Shown here one piece after another: positions 42,648-52,396 of a stretch of 64,000 bases of DNA (its first letter is position 1; each line of letters begins with the position of its first letter). The translations under genes were made by a program, and so were the position numbers. The stretch comes from Xylanibacter ruminicola (GTDB lineage: Bacteria; Bacteroidota; Bacteroidia; Bacteroidales; Bacteroidaceae), in NCBI GenBank assembly GCA_015060625.1, contig SUYC01000005.1, positions 189,826-253,825 on the forward strand, in the 5' to 3' direction. Under the pieces are notes generated by a model. It was not told where the DNA came from. It saw only the letters and a list, made by a program, of their open reading frames with translations, and did not search any database.

Positions 42648-43772
42648 ATGTGGGATTGGTATTCTTATAATTTGTTCTTGTCAGCTTTATTATTGGGCTA
42701 CTTTTTTCTTTCATATTACGACAAGGAAAAAAAAAATAATAATTATTGGCTAATTCTTGGGCTTCTACCCTTTTATTTGTTGTTAGCGTTGAGAGGAAGA
42801 AGCGTGGGTATTGATCTGGAGAGATATGAATTGCATGTGCTTTATGCAAGATCGTTATCATCAGTTTCCTTAACACAATGGTTGTCAGAACCACTATTTA
42901 CTGTAATTGAATGGCTTTCTAATAAATTTGGTGGAATTCAAGCTTTTATCGTCATTACATCAACTATTGAGTGTGTTTTCATGTTTCTAGCCTTTAAAAC
43001 TTTACATAAATTCGGTGTAGAAACTAAAAATATTTATTTATTCTTTATAGCCTATATATTTATTCGGTCATTCAACATAGTAAGAAATGGCTTAGCTTGG
43101 ACTATTTCATTGTGTGCTTATGTCAATTTGATTGGTGATGCAAAAGATAATAAGAGGCAATTTTGGATATATTCTATAATAGCTTTCTTAATCCATAATT
43201 CTGCAATTATCAATATCCCTATTTACTTTATATGTTGGCCTTTAAAAACTAAGGCTACGGATAAGAAGTTGCTAATTAGAATCACACTTCTTATGGCAAT
43301 AGCTATTGCCGTCTTCTATTTTGGACGTACATTACTGATAGATAGATTTTTCGTTCTAACTGAGGATAGGTATGATACATCTCATTTTGAAATTAGAAAT
43401 GAGTTTGGGCTGGGCAACATCCTTTATAGATTGCCTTTCCTGCTATTAATTTTATTTGCATATCCCAAGTTGAAGAAACGATTTGGTAATAGATTTGTAC
43501 CAGTCGTTATGCTTTTTATTTTTGATTTAGTTATCGTTAATTTGAGATATTTAGCCACGGATTTTGAAAGATTGGCTTATTATACAGGTCTTGCTCAAGT
43601 AATTTTGTGGGGTATGATCCCTATGGCATATGTAAAAAAATTAGGCAATAGAGGTTATTTAATTGTTTTTTTTATAGGAATTATCTATTTTACATACTTT
43701 ATGTATCACTGGGGTGTTGAAGGAGGCGCTGGTGATGGAATAGGAATTATGCCTTATAAGTTTTGGAAATAA
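42648..43772 (+). CDS. EpsG-type repeat-unit polymerase (Wzy-like)
   Basis: 374 residues with 10 or so hydrophobic helices. EpsG features: LALRGRSVGIDLERYELHV shortly after the second helix, EPLFTVIEWLSNKFGG, and YIFIRSFNIVRNGLAWTISL, the R-x-x-N-x-x-R loop. Joins repeat units at the outer face of the inner membrane. Sits between glycosyltransferases, nine bases after the previous gene. Confidence 0.85.
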   Translation: MWDWYSYNLFLSALLLGYFFLSYYDKEKKNNNYWLILGLLPFYLLLALRGRSVGIDLERYELHVLYARSLSSVSLTQWLSEPLFTVIEWLSNKFGGIQAFIVITSTIECVFMFLAFKTLHKFGVETKNIYLFFIAYIFIRSFNIVRNGLAWTISLCAYVNLIGDAKDNKRQFWIYSIIAFLIHNSAIINIPIYFICWPLKTKATDKKLLIRITLLMAIAIAVFYFGRTLLIDRFFVLTEDRYDTSHFEIRNEFGLGNILYRLPFLLLILFAYPKLKKRFGNRFVPVVMLFIFDLVIVNLRYLATDFERLAYYTGLAQVILWGMIPMAYVKKLGNRGYLIVFFIGIIYFTYFMYHWGVEGGAGDGIGIMPYKFWK

Positions 43773-43785
43773 TTGAGAATAAGCA

Positions 43786-44961
43786 ATGAAGATTCTATTT
43801 TCGGCAAGTACATACCCACATCCAGGGTATCCGTTTTCTGCATTTATTAGTGTACTTTGTGAAGAACTTACTCGTCAAGGGCATGAAGTGACTGTAATAG
43901 CGCCTCAGTCTATAATTAGTTATTTAATAAAAGGAACAAAACTGCTACCTCTAGAAATTACATATAATGTAACAACAGAGCATGGTATGAAAGATATTAA
44001 GGTATATAGACCTTATTCATATACATTTGGACATGGAAGGTTTTTAAGATTAACTTGGTGGGCTAATCAGAGGGCGTTCAGTCGAATAGTTAAGAAAAGA
44101 AATATTTGTTTTGATATTATATATGCTCATTTTTGGAATAACGGATATAACGCTTTAACAATAGAAAGAGAAAAAGGGAAGCCTCTATTTGTTGCGACAG
44201 GCGAAGACTGTATAATTGCGAATAAGATTCTTACTGTAAGTAAAATAAATGATATATGCAATAATACTAGAGGTGTTATTTGTGTATCGACAAAAAATAA
44301 AATTGAGAGTATCACGAAAGGATTGACAACAGAGAAAAAATGTATAGTATTGCCCAACGCTATTGACCCTCAACTTTTTTATAAAAAGGACAAACAAAAA
44401 TGTAGAACAAAACTCGGTTTTCCTGCTGATGCGTTTATTGTAGCTTATAGTGGTCGTTTTGCTGTTAGGAAAGGTGTTAATAGAGTTTCTTCTGCGATAA
44501 CTCTTTTGAATGACAATAATATTAAGTCAATATTTATAGGTTCAAATTATGGGAACGAGATAGTTCAACCAGAATGTAATGGGATATTGTTCAAGGGGAA
44601 GCTTAAACATGAAGATATGGTAGACTATCTGAATAGTGCTGATGTGTTTGTACTACCAAGCTTGGCTGAAGGTTGTTCTAACTCAATCATTGAAGCCATG
44701 GCATGTGGTTTACCCATTATATCATCAGACCTTCCGTTTAATCATGACATCTTGAATGAAAATAATGCAATCTTGGTAGATCCGAACAATGTTGAGCAGA
44801 TTGCAGATACTATAAACTTATTAAAAAATAACGAAGTATTGCGTATAAAGTTAGCTGAAGGGGCATTAGCCTCTGCAAAAGAATTGACTATAGGTAAACG
44901 TGCAGCGAGAATCGTTGCCTTTATTAAAGAAATACTTAAAGGAGAGATAAAAGATGTTTAG
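43786..44961 (+). CDS. GT4-family glycosyltransferase
   Basis: 391 residues, GT-B fold. N-terminal FSAFISVLCEELTRQGHEVTVIAP; C-terminal VAYSGRFAVRKGVNRVSSAI and LAEGCSNSIIEAMACGLPII with E-x7-E. Overlaps the next gene by eight bases. Donor and acceptor unknown. Confidence 0.9.
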   Translation: MKILFSASTYPHPGYPFSAFISVLCEELTRQGHEVTVIAPQSIISYLIKGTKLLPLEITYNVTTEHGMKDIKVYRPYSYTFGHGRFLRLTWWANQRAFSRIVKKRNICFDIIYAHFWNNGYNALTIEREKGKPLFVATGEDCIIANKILTVSKINDICNNTRGVICVSTKNKIESITKGLTTEKKCIVLPNAIDPQLFYKKDKQKCRTKLGFPADAFIVAYSGRFAVRKGVNRVSSAITLLNDNNIKSIFIGSNYGNEIVQPECNGILFKGKLKHEDMVDYLNSADVFVLPSLAEGCSNSIIEAMACGLPIISSDLPFNHDILNENNAILVDPNNVEQIADTINLLKNNEVLRIKLAEGALASAKELTIGKRAARIVAFIKEILKGEIKDV

Positions 44962-46711
44962 TTATATATGGCAAACTGGCTCATTGAAAAATGTGCCTCA
45001 AGGAGTGTCGAAATATGAAATAACGCATGTCCTTCCATTAATATGGATAGAGCATTGTGTTGAATGTGCAGCGCCTTTATGCTACAATACGTGTCAAATG
45101 TATAAAGCTCGTTCCGATGGGAGGTGTGTTAGGTTTGAACATGGTGTGATTCCTTACGGTGAACTAGGTGGGCAACTGACATTTCGCAGATGGGCAAAAT
45201 TACAAGCTTTGTTGCCTAGAAGAATGGACGGCATCCCTGTGGTACAGATGGAGAAAATTTCCAATCGAGTGAATAATTACGGCTATCGTGCGGAGAAAAT
45301 GATGACAGGTATTAAATGGAATCGGCATCGTCCCAGCAAGGTAATTGAGAGCCTAGGTATTAAGTATCTGACCGGCCACAGTTTCAATAATGATATCACA
45401 TCATTGGATGGTCTGCTTGTAAGTGCCTACAACCACGAGAAGTCTGTTTTGAAAGGACTTGTCGAGATTGTTGAGGGCGAACATCCTGTATATAAACATG
45501 CTATAGCCTTGAATCCAGGATGGAATGAGACACTTATCCCGATGGGTGAAATACAAATAGACACAGCCAAACGTAATGTGATACGATTCTATTTGGAGGG
45601 TGACCAAACGGGTACTATCACTTTTCGCTATTTGGATTTTATAACATTGAAATCTAAGCCTAGTTTAAAGGATGTCATACCTGCAAAAAAAGTGAAGTGT
45701 GTCGCTTGGGACTTGGACAATACTTTGTGGAGAGGAGTGATTGGCGACACTAAGGATGGTAGGGTGGAGGCGTTTCCTCAGTCAAAGGCTTTGATAGAGC
45801 AGCTAGATAAAATGGGCGTGATCCAGACAATTGTGAGTAAAAATACTTATGAGGTGGCTTGGAAACGTGTGGAAGAGTTGCAATTGGATAAATATTTCCT
45901 TTATCCAGCCATCAACTGGGGACGGAAGTCACAAAATATGCAGGCTATTGCGAAAGAACTGAATATAAACATTGACACATTTGCACTAATAGACGACTCT
46001 GTTTTTGAGAGAAATGAAGTGAAATCTTCATTGCCTCAGGTTAGGGTGTATGATGTCACAGAGATAGATGGCTTGTTGAATAGACCAGAATTTGATATCC
46101 CCATCACGGAAGAATCAGCGAAGCGCAGAGAGTCATATCAAAAGGAAGCCCAAAGAAAAGAGATAAGAGCATCCTATGGTGGAGATTATGATACATTCTT
46201 GCGTGATTGTGGGATGCATCTTGAAATATTCACCCCTGAAACTGAAGAGCAAAAATCACGTTGTTTGGAACTGCTCCAACGTAGCAATCAGTATAATGTC
46301 TCTAAAGATAAACGACAGGCTGATACATTCAACACACTTTTTACGCAACCACAATTTCAACTTTTTGCTTTCCGAGTGTGGGATAAGTGGGGTGACTATG
46401 GTATCGTTGGATTTGTTTCAGTTGAGGTAGAAGCAAATATTCGATATTTGCGAGATTTTGTAATGAGTTGTCGTGTAGCTCAAAAGAAAGTAGAGAGAGC
46501 CTTCTTCAATTGGTATGTAGGTACAATGAATGTAGGAGATATATTGGACATAGATGTCTGGAAAACGGGTCGCAATAATCCTCTTCGTGACGAATTAAAA
46601 AGCATGCCATTAGAAATAGTTGCAGATGACGATAACCATATTCACTTTAGTTACCAGAACAATGGAACTGAGTTCGTAAATGATAATATATTAATTGTGA
46701 ATAAATTGTAG
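44954..46711 (+). CDS. FkbH-like HAD-IIIC protein with an unusual Cys-rich N-terminus
   Basis: 585 residues. The middle (residues 246-390 or so) is a HAD phosphatase domain with CVAWDLDNTLWRGVIGD (Asp253, Asp255), IVSKNT and FALIDDSVFERNEVKSSL, the FkbH family pattern; the last 150 residues resemble an acyltransferase-like domain (RSNQYNVSKDKR). FkbH proteins load a glyceryl unit from 1,3-bisphosphoglycerate onto a carrier protein. No acyl carrier protein gene was found in this locus. Residues 30-60 hold HCVECAAPLCYNTCQMY (Cys35, 38, 43, 47), which looks like a metal or Fe-S site and is not part of ordinary FkbH. Role in glycan decoration inferred from context. Confidence 0.8.
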   Translation: MFSYIWQTGSLKNVPQGVSKYEITHVLPLIWIEHCVECAAPLCYNTCQMYKARSDGRCVRFEHGVIPYGELGGQLTFRRWAKLQALLPRRMDGIPVVQMEKISNRVNNYGYRAEKMMTGIKWNRHRPSKVIESLGIKYLTGHSFNNDITSLDGLLVSAYNHEKSVLKGLVEIVEGEHPVYKHAIALNPGWNETLIPMGEIQIDTAKRNVIRFYLEGDQTGTITFRYLDFITLKSKPSLKDVIPAKKVKCVAWDLDNTLWRGVIGDTKDGRVEAFPQSKALIEQLDKMGVIQTIVSKNTYEVAWKRVEELQLDKYFLYPAINWGRKSQNMQAIAKELNINIDTFALIDDSVFERNEVKSSLPQVRVYDVTEIDGLLNRPEFDIPITEESAKRRESYQKEAQRKEIRASYGGDYDTFLRDCGMHLEIFTPETEEQKSRCLELLQRSNQYNVSKDKRQADTFNTLFTQPQFQLFAFRVWDKWGDYGIVGFVSVEVEANIRYLRDFVMSCRVAQKKVERAFFNWYVGTMNVGDILDIDVWKTGRNNPLRDELKSMPLEIVADDDNHIHFSYQNNGTEFVNDNILIVNKL

Positions 46712-47452
46712 ATGAAAAAATATTTGATAAGACTTGACGACGCATGCCCTTATATGGATAGGGAAAAGTGGCAACGGATGGAAGATATTCTCGACAAGTA
46801 TGGTGTAAAACCTCTTGTCGGTATTATTCCCGCCAATGCAGACCCGAAGACTATGATTGACCCAGAAGATGTTGGCTTTTGGGAAAAAGCACTTTTTTGG
46901 GAGAAGAAAGGATGGAGTATAGCGCTTCATGGATATGATCATGTGTGTATTTCAGATGGAGGGATGTCTGGGTTGAATCCATTCTGGAAAAGATCTGAGT
47001 TTGCGGGATTGCCATTAGAACAACAACGTGATAAAATTAAAAAGGGTTATGACATCTTCAAAGAAAATGGTTTTGAGCCCAAGTATTTTTTTGCTCCAAG
47101 TCATACTTTTGATGATAATACATTGGTGGCATTAAGAGAAGAAACCCCAATCAGGATTATTAGTGATACAATAGCATTAGTACCTTATAAAAAAGGTGAT
47201 TTTACTTTCATTCCCCAAATAAGTGGCCATTGTGTGGAGTTTCCATTCCCAGGAGAATATACTTTTTGCTTTCATCCAAATATTATGAGCGATGATGCAT
47301 ACACTAATTTAGAGTCTTTTCTTAAAGAGCATGCAGAAGAATTTGTCTCCTTTGACGAATTGGAAAGGTATGAGAATAAGAGTAGAAGGCTTGTAGATAT
47401 ACTTTTTTCATGGGTATTTTTCCGTTATCGAAAACTACGAGGTCTGAGTTGA
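46712..47452 (+). CDS. DUF2334-type polysaccharide deacetylase-like protein
   Basis: 246 residues, beginning right after the FkbH-like stop. KYLIRLDDACPYMDREKWQR holds the Asp pair typical of NodB/DUF2334 folds; VKPLVGIIPANADP, GWSIALHGYDHVC (the metal His) and YFFAPSHTFDDNTL complete it. Likely removes an acetyl group from an amino sugar, or remodels the glycan. No signal peptide, so it would act in the cytoplasm on a precursor. Confidence 0.82.
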   Translation: MKKYLIRLDDACPYMDREKWQRMEDILDKYGVKPLVGIIPANADPKTMIDPEDVGFWEKALFWEKKGWSIALHGYDHVCISDGGMSGLNPFWKRSEFAGLPLEQQRDKIKKGYDIFKENGFEPKYFFAPSHTFDDNTLVALREETPIRIISDTIALVPYKKGDFTFIPQISGHCVEFPFPGEYTFCFHPNIMSDDAYTNLESFLKEHAEEFVSFDELERYENKSRRLVDILFSWVFFRYRKLRGLS

Positions 47453-47480
47453 ATGATGTAGTTATGATAATAAATAAATT

Positions 47481-48599
47481 ATGAAAAAAAAGACCCTTTT
47501 GTTAACGTCATTATTATTAATGATAGCAGCTTTGGTTTTAATATATAATAATGTATATTACAGAACAGCAATCCTAAGGACTTTTGCTAAGGGTAGTTGG
47601 TATGTAACCTCGGAGCGAGACACTGTTTATACCATGGGCTATTATGGTATAAGAAAGTATTTATCAAAAGATGGAAAATTAGAACTTTTAGCTGAACAAG
47701 ACGATTTCTGTAACAATACTTTAATAGCCAGAAGTGCTGTTATAAATGATGAGGTGATATATGTGATGTGTCGCTCATTTCTCCCTGGTACAACAGAGGT
47801 AGATAATGATGAATACAATAATGGAGCTCTTATCGTGTTAAACAAGTCTGACCTCAAAGTAAAGAAGGTTATCTTTTCAGATATTAAATACGTGGAGGCT
47901 GATATAGAAAAAGGCTTGCTTGTTGTATCTGGGCTTCAGGGCTTTGATATATATAATGTTGAAGACCGGGAAACCCCAACTGTGGTTCAATCATACAGAT
48001 ATCCAAGAAGAAAGGAATTCCAAGGAATGGATGTATACGTCCACGAAGGTAGCCTCTATTTAGCTGTGGCCACTTATGCTGCAGGATTTGAGATTTGGAA
48101 TATCTCCGAAACCGACTCTATTTATCAAGTTAGAAGTGTTTCTATGGGGGCGATAAAGGATATTTCAGGTGTAAACTGTAGAGGTAATATGATATTTGAT
48201 CTCTTAGTAGATTATCCTTATTTATATGCAACAATGGCTCCCTTAAATAAAACATTTGGCAAAAATGATGAAGTGAGAGGGGCAGTCATTTATGATATTG
48301 AAAAAAATGTTGCAAAAGTCGTTAAAATACCCCATGCAAGCTGGTATTCTGTTGGTATAGGCGATAAAGAGCCTACGTTTATTGACAAATATGGAGATTG
48401 CGTCGTGACAAACTTCGCAGATAAAGGAATTGCGGTATTTAAAATAGATAATAAAGGGGGAATGCGTTATTTGCGCACAGAAGATGTCGGGAATGACGGA
48501 GCCCATGTGCAACCAATACATATTACCAATGAAGGTTTAGTTATATCGGGTAATTATTGGTGGAGTGATATTTATGAAAAGAAAGTGTTTGACAATTAA
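47481..48599 (+). CDS. Membrane-anchored beta-propeller protein of unknown function
   Basis: 372 residues with one N-terminal membrane segment (LLLTSLLLMIAALVLIYNNV). The rest has repeated LVIVD-like blades: VVSGLQGFDIYNVEDRETPTV, LAVATYAAGFEIWNISETD, VVTNFADKGIAVFKIDNKGG. Such propellers bind partners rather than catalyse. Unusual in a polysaccharide locus; it may act in assembly at the periplasmic face. Low GC like its neighbours. Confidence 0.75.
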   Translation: MKKKTLLLTSLLLMIAALVLIYNNVYYRTAILRTFAKGSWYVTSERDTVYTMGYYGIRKYLSKDGKLELLAEQDDFCNNTLIARSAVINDEVIYVMCRSFLPGTTEVDNDEYNNGALIVLNKSDLKVKKVIFSDIKYVEADIEKGLLVVSGLQGFDIYNVEDRETPTVVQSYRYPRRKEFQGMDVYVHEGSLYLAVATYAAGFEIWNISETDSIYQVRSVSMGAIKDISGVNCRGNMIFDLLVDYPYLYATMAPLNKTFGKNDEVRGAVIYDIEKNVAKVVKIPHASWYSVGIGDKEPTFIDKYGDCVVTNFADKGIAVFKIDNKGGMRYLRTEDVGNDGAHVQPIHITNEGLVISGNYWWSDIYEKKVFDN

Positions 48600-48627
48600 A
48601 CATTTGACATTATATAATAGTATTTTT

Positions 48628-49698
48628 ATGAAGATTTTACATATAATGCCCATATTAGGTGTTGGTGGTGCTTCACGTTTATTGTCTGAATTACTGCCTA
48701 TGTTAAATAAGGAAATGGAGGCTTCTTTTCTAATTAGTAGGTATGTTGACAAAACATTCTTACCTAAACTTCAGAACGCTGGTGTGAGTGTACGAGTCAT
48801 GGGTAATGGTGTGCAGGACCCATTTCAAGTATTTAAGATTATAAAAGAGCTTAGAAATAATTATGATGTAATTCATGTTCATCTTTTCCCGATGCTTTAT
48901 TGGGTTGCTATCGCCAATCTGTTTGTTAAAAGGGAATTGGTCTATACTGAGCATAGTACTTATAATAAACGTAGGAACAAATGGTATTTAGCACCATTTG
49001 AGAGGTGGGCTTATAGTAGATATTCGAAAATTATTTCTATAAGCAACCAAACAGAATCAAACTTGAAGTCTTGGTTAAATGTTGCCGGGGATGATAAGAG
49101 ATTCGCTGTTATTAATAATGGCGTGAATCTAAATGAGTTCAAAAATTGTGAACATGAGAGAGTGTATCCCCATACGCTTATAATGGTGGCGAGGTTTGTT
49201 CCAGCTAAGGATCAAGAGACTGTAATAAAGGCAATGACTTTGCTTGGAGAGGACGTGAATCTTATTTTTGTAGGCGATGGAGAAAAGATAGATGTTTGTA
49301 AATCCTTGGCCAAAGACCTGAAGGTAGATGGTCGTGTTCACTTTGTTGGTACTCAGTCTGATGTCCCTCGATGGATTGGAAAGGCTGACATCGGAATACA
49401 ATCATCTCATTGGGAGGGGTTCGGCCTGACTGCTGTAGAAATGATGGCAGGTGGGCTTCCCGTCGTGGCTAGCGATGTGGAAGGCGTTAAGCAAGTCGTG
49501 GAAGGAGCTGGACTCTTATTCCCACATGGTGATTATGAAAAGCTGGCTGATATAGTAAATAAACTATTATCAGACCAGTCTTATTATGAGATGGTAAAGC
49601 GTAGATGCATAGAACGTAGTAAGATGTATGATATCAAAACTATGGTTGATTCATATATTAATGTATATAAAGATGTAATACAAAGAAGTAGAAAATGA
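48628..49698 (+). CDS. GT4-family glycosyltransferase
   Basis: 356 residues from ATG 48628. The frame is open from 48565, but that stretch overlaps the previous gene and the conserved start MKILHIMPILGVGGASRLLSE begins at 48628. C-terminal MVARFVPAKDQETVIKAMTLL and WEGFGLTAVEMMAGGLPVVASDVEG with E-x7-E. The next gene overlaps by four bases (ATGA). Confidence 0.9.
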   Translation: MKILHIMPILGVGGASRLLSELLPMLNKEMEASFLISRYVDKTFLPKLQNAGVSVRVMGNGVQDPFQVFKIIKELRNNYDVIHVHLFPMLYWVAIANLFVKRELVYTEHSTYNKRRNKWYLAPFERWAYSRYSKIISISNQTESNLKSWLNVAGDDKRFAVINNGVNLNEFKNCEHERVYPHTLIMVARFVPAKDQETVIKAMTLLGEDVNLIFVGDGEKIDVCKSLAKDLKVDGRVHFVGTQSDVPRWIGKADIGIQSSHWEGFGLTAVEMMAGGLPVVASDVEGVKQVVEGAGLLFPHGDYEKLADIVNKLLSDQSYYEMVKRRCIERSKMYDIKTMVDSYINVYKDVIQRSRK

Positions 49699-50870
49699 AA
49701 AAAATAGGTATAGCCGCAGTTACTTATAAAGATAACTTCGGCAGTGCGTTACAAACATACGCAACACAATACACCCTGGAAAAACTTGGTTATGATGCAC
49801 GTATCTTTGAAATAAAAGGTGTGTATCGTGGTATCATGATAAAAAAGCTGCTTTACTATGCAGGTCGTTTATTCGACCCTGTGGAGGCAAAGTATCTATT
49901 TGCTAACCTGAGTAGTCGCTCCAGAAAGCAGGCTTCTGTTTCTACGGATCAGTTTGCCAATGACATGAAGGAGCGTCACCAGATGTATCAGGACTTTAAT
50001 AAACGATGGAACAAGATGTTGCCTACGGTGAAAGGTTGGAAGGGCTTGCGTAAACAGGCATCAGAGATGGATGCTGTGGTGGTGGGTAGCGACCAGTTGT
50101 GGAGACCATCAAATATCGTTGGTTGTTACTATACGTTGGAGTTTGTGCCTGATGAGGTTAAGAAAATTGCTTTCTCAACTTCATTTGGTGTTCCTGAGTT
50201 ACCTTCTCGTTTGCATAAGCACGCCAAGAAGTTCCTTTCTCGCATTGAGCATATTAGTGTGCGCGAGGATAGTGGTGCTGAAATTGTCAAAAATGAGAGT
50301 GGTAGGGAGGCAACTGTAGTATGTGACCCAACAATGATGCTAACAGCAGAAGAGTGGATGCACATTCAGGATGAGAAGCCGTTTGCAGAAGAAAAGTATA
50401 TCTTAATGTATTTGATGGGTGATAATCCAGAGCAGAGAGAGTTCGTAAAGAAACTCTCTAAGCAGACTGGCTGCAGGATTATTGGACTGCTTCATGGTGC
50501 TACATATATCTCGTATGATGAAGACGTGGTAGATGAGAAACCATATAATGTAGGGCCTGCAGAGTTTATAAACCTGATTAGAAATGCAGAGTATGTTTGC
50601 ACAGACTCTTTCCATTGCTGTGTGTTCAGTATATTGAACTCTACTAAGTTCTTTGCTTTTCGCAGATGGCCTGATGGTAGTAAGTTTTCTGCAAACGACA
50701 GACTATATACCCTTTTGAAGTTTACAGGTCTGGAACGCAGGTTGTTGGACGGTAGTGAGGATGTGTCTAAATGCGCAAATGATGAGATTGATTTTTCTGA
50801 TGTACTTGAGCGTGTAACCCAGAGAAGAAAAGAGTCGATGGATTATCTCGTTAATGCTCTCAATTCATAA
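49695..50870 (+). CDS. Polysaccharide pyruvyl transferase family protein
   Basis: 391 residues. Start MKKIGIAAVTYKDNFGSALQ and YATQYTLEKLGYDARIFEIK; then VVVGSDQLWRPSN (the GSDQ(V/L)W signature of the CsaB/WcaK branch), YVCTDSFHCCVFSILNSTKF at the end (S-x-H region). In Bacteroidetes this branch is usually encoded next to an F420-dehydrogenase-beta-like gene, as here. Reaction likely pyruvyl transfer or related; not proven. Confidence 0.85.
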   Translation: MKKIGIAAVTYKDNFGSALQTYATQYTLEKLGYDARIFEIKGVYRGIMIKKLLYYAGRLFDPVEAKYLFANLSSRSRKQASVSTDQFANDMKERHQMYQDFNKRWNKMLPTVKGWKGLRKQASEMDAVVVGSDQLWRPSNIVGCYYTLEFVPDEVKKIAFSTSFGVPELPSRLHKHAKKFLSRIEHISVREDSGAEIVKNESGREATVVCDPTMMLTAEEWMHIQDEKPFAEEKYILMYLMGDNPEQREFVKKLSKQTGCRIIGLLHGATYISYDEDVVDEKPYNVGPAEFINLIRNAEYVCTDSFHCCVFSILNSTKFFAFRRWPDGSKFSANDRLYTLLKFTGLERRLLDGSEDVSKCANDEIDFSDVLERVTQRRKESMDYLVNALNS

Positions 50871-50875
50871 TTGTT

Positions 50876-52062
50876 ATGCCAAATTTGGTAGAATGGAATA
50901 ATTGTTGTGGCTGTGGGGCTTGTGCAAACAAGTGCTCTAAGGGTGCTATTAGCATGAAGCCAAACAATGAGGGTTTCTTGCATCCAGAGATAGATAAGGA
51001 TCTTTGTGTAGAATGTGGAGCTTGTGAAAAGGCTTGCCTAGGATTAGAGCCTGCAAAGGCTACAGGAAATAAGCCGCAAGCATTTATAGTACAGCATAAG
51101 ATCGATGCTATCAGGTATCAATCAACATCTGGAGGTGCATTTACGGCAATTGCTGAAGAAATAATTAATCGTGGTGGTGTCGTATTTGGGGCTGCCATGA
51201 CTGATGACTTGACAGTTAAGCATGTTAGTGTAAAAACTATAGAAGGCCTTGCTCGATTCAGAAACTCCAAATATGTACAGAGTGAGATAGGTGATTGCTA
51301 TAAAGAAGCAAAAGAACGATTGACATCAGGACAATGGGTTTGCTTTAGCGGAACACCATGCCAGATTATAAATTCTTGGGTAAGGATTATGATACCTTGA
51401 TTGCCGTTGATGTTGTCTGCAAGTCTGTTCCTTCGCCACTGGTGTTTCAGAGATACATAGAGTATAAGAAACAGAGGGAAGGACAGATATCAGATATAGT
51501 ATTCCGTGATAAGAAAAGAGGTTTCCTTTATTGTACAATGGCTCACTATGCTTCACATGAAGATAGGCAACTGTCGAATGATGTGTATCGTAGAGGCAGT
51601 GAATCGGATGAATGGTTGCGACTATTTCTAAGTGGGAAGATTTCTCGACGTTCATGTATGAGTTGCTCATATCAGACACAGGAAAGAGTTGGTGATTTTA
51701 CACTCGGTGATATTTGGGAAACAGGACATACGGAACTCGATGACAATAAAGGCTCGACATTAGTTCATGTTTGGACGGAAAAGGGAAAGACTTTCCTGGA
51801 TAGTATCAAACCTAATATCAGAAGCATAGAATATCCTATTGAGAAGTCAAGAGGCGCTGAAAGAACAAACACGTTGAAAGTGCAGCCGAATAGAGAAAAA
51901 TTATTCGAAGATGCAAATAACATGGTGGCAGAAGCCTTCATTGCAAAATATGCTCCCTATACCGCAAAGGTGCGAATGAAGCAATTTGGTCGCTATGTAA
52001 TGTGGAAACTTCATTTGCATAATATGGTGCGTCATGTAAAACATTTACTTATTCATAGATAA
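50876..52062 (+). pseudogene. F420 hydrogenase/dehydrogenase beta-subunit-like protein, frameshifted
   Basis: Two frames together encode one protein. The first (50876-51400) begins with two ferredoxin motifs (CCGCGACANKCSKGAI, CVECGACEKACLG) and runs to SGTPCQI; after that the frame is lost and ends soon. The protein continues in another frame from about 51366 (FLGKDYDTLIAVDVVCKSVPS ... to 52062). Relatives read CQI-AGLK-x-FLGKDYD, so some bases (not a multiple of three) seem missing near 51370-51380. Coenzyme F420 enzymes of this family are flavin- and Fe-S-dependent redox proteins often paired with a pyruvyltransferase. Either a true mutation or a read error. Confidence 0.85.
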
Positions 52063-52066
52063 ATAT

Positions 52067-52375
52067 ATGGGCACTCAAATAAAATCTTATATACTACTAC
52101 TCGTTTTATTGCTCTTTTATTCATGTGGTAATAGTCAAACCGCTATAGTCTTAGAAGGTTTACCTCCTATTAAAGATACAATTGAATGTACTACATTAGG
52201 AATTGTTGAAGAGGGGGTCCTTGTAGTCAAGGATACTTATACCAAAGCAGACAACGAAGGTAAAAACAGGAATATATTGATAAAGAATAATTCTTTTAAG
52301 GGAAAAATACCTGAGATTGGACAATCGAATAAAAGGCTAAACATTGAAGTAAGTAATGACAAATTGAAGAAATAG
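52067..52375 (+). CDS. Small lipoprotein of unknown function
   Basis: 102 residues with signal peptide and lipobox (YILLLVLLLFYSCG; Cys24). The mature part is short, about 78 residues, with beta-strand character (IVEEGVLVVKDTYT). It starts four bases after the frameshifted gene and is AT-rich. No family recognised. An envelope lipoprotein inside a polysaccharide locus could help anchor or export the polymer, but nothing in the sequence shows that. Confidence 0.65.
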   Translation: MGTQIKSYILLLVLLLFYSCGNSQTAIVLEGLPPIKDTIECTTLGIVEEGVLVVKDTYTKADNEGKNRNILIKNNSFKGKIPEIGQSNKRLNIEVSNDKLKK

Positions 52376-52396
52376 AGTAATTTGATAATTATAAGA

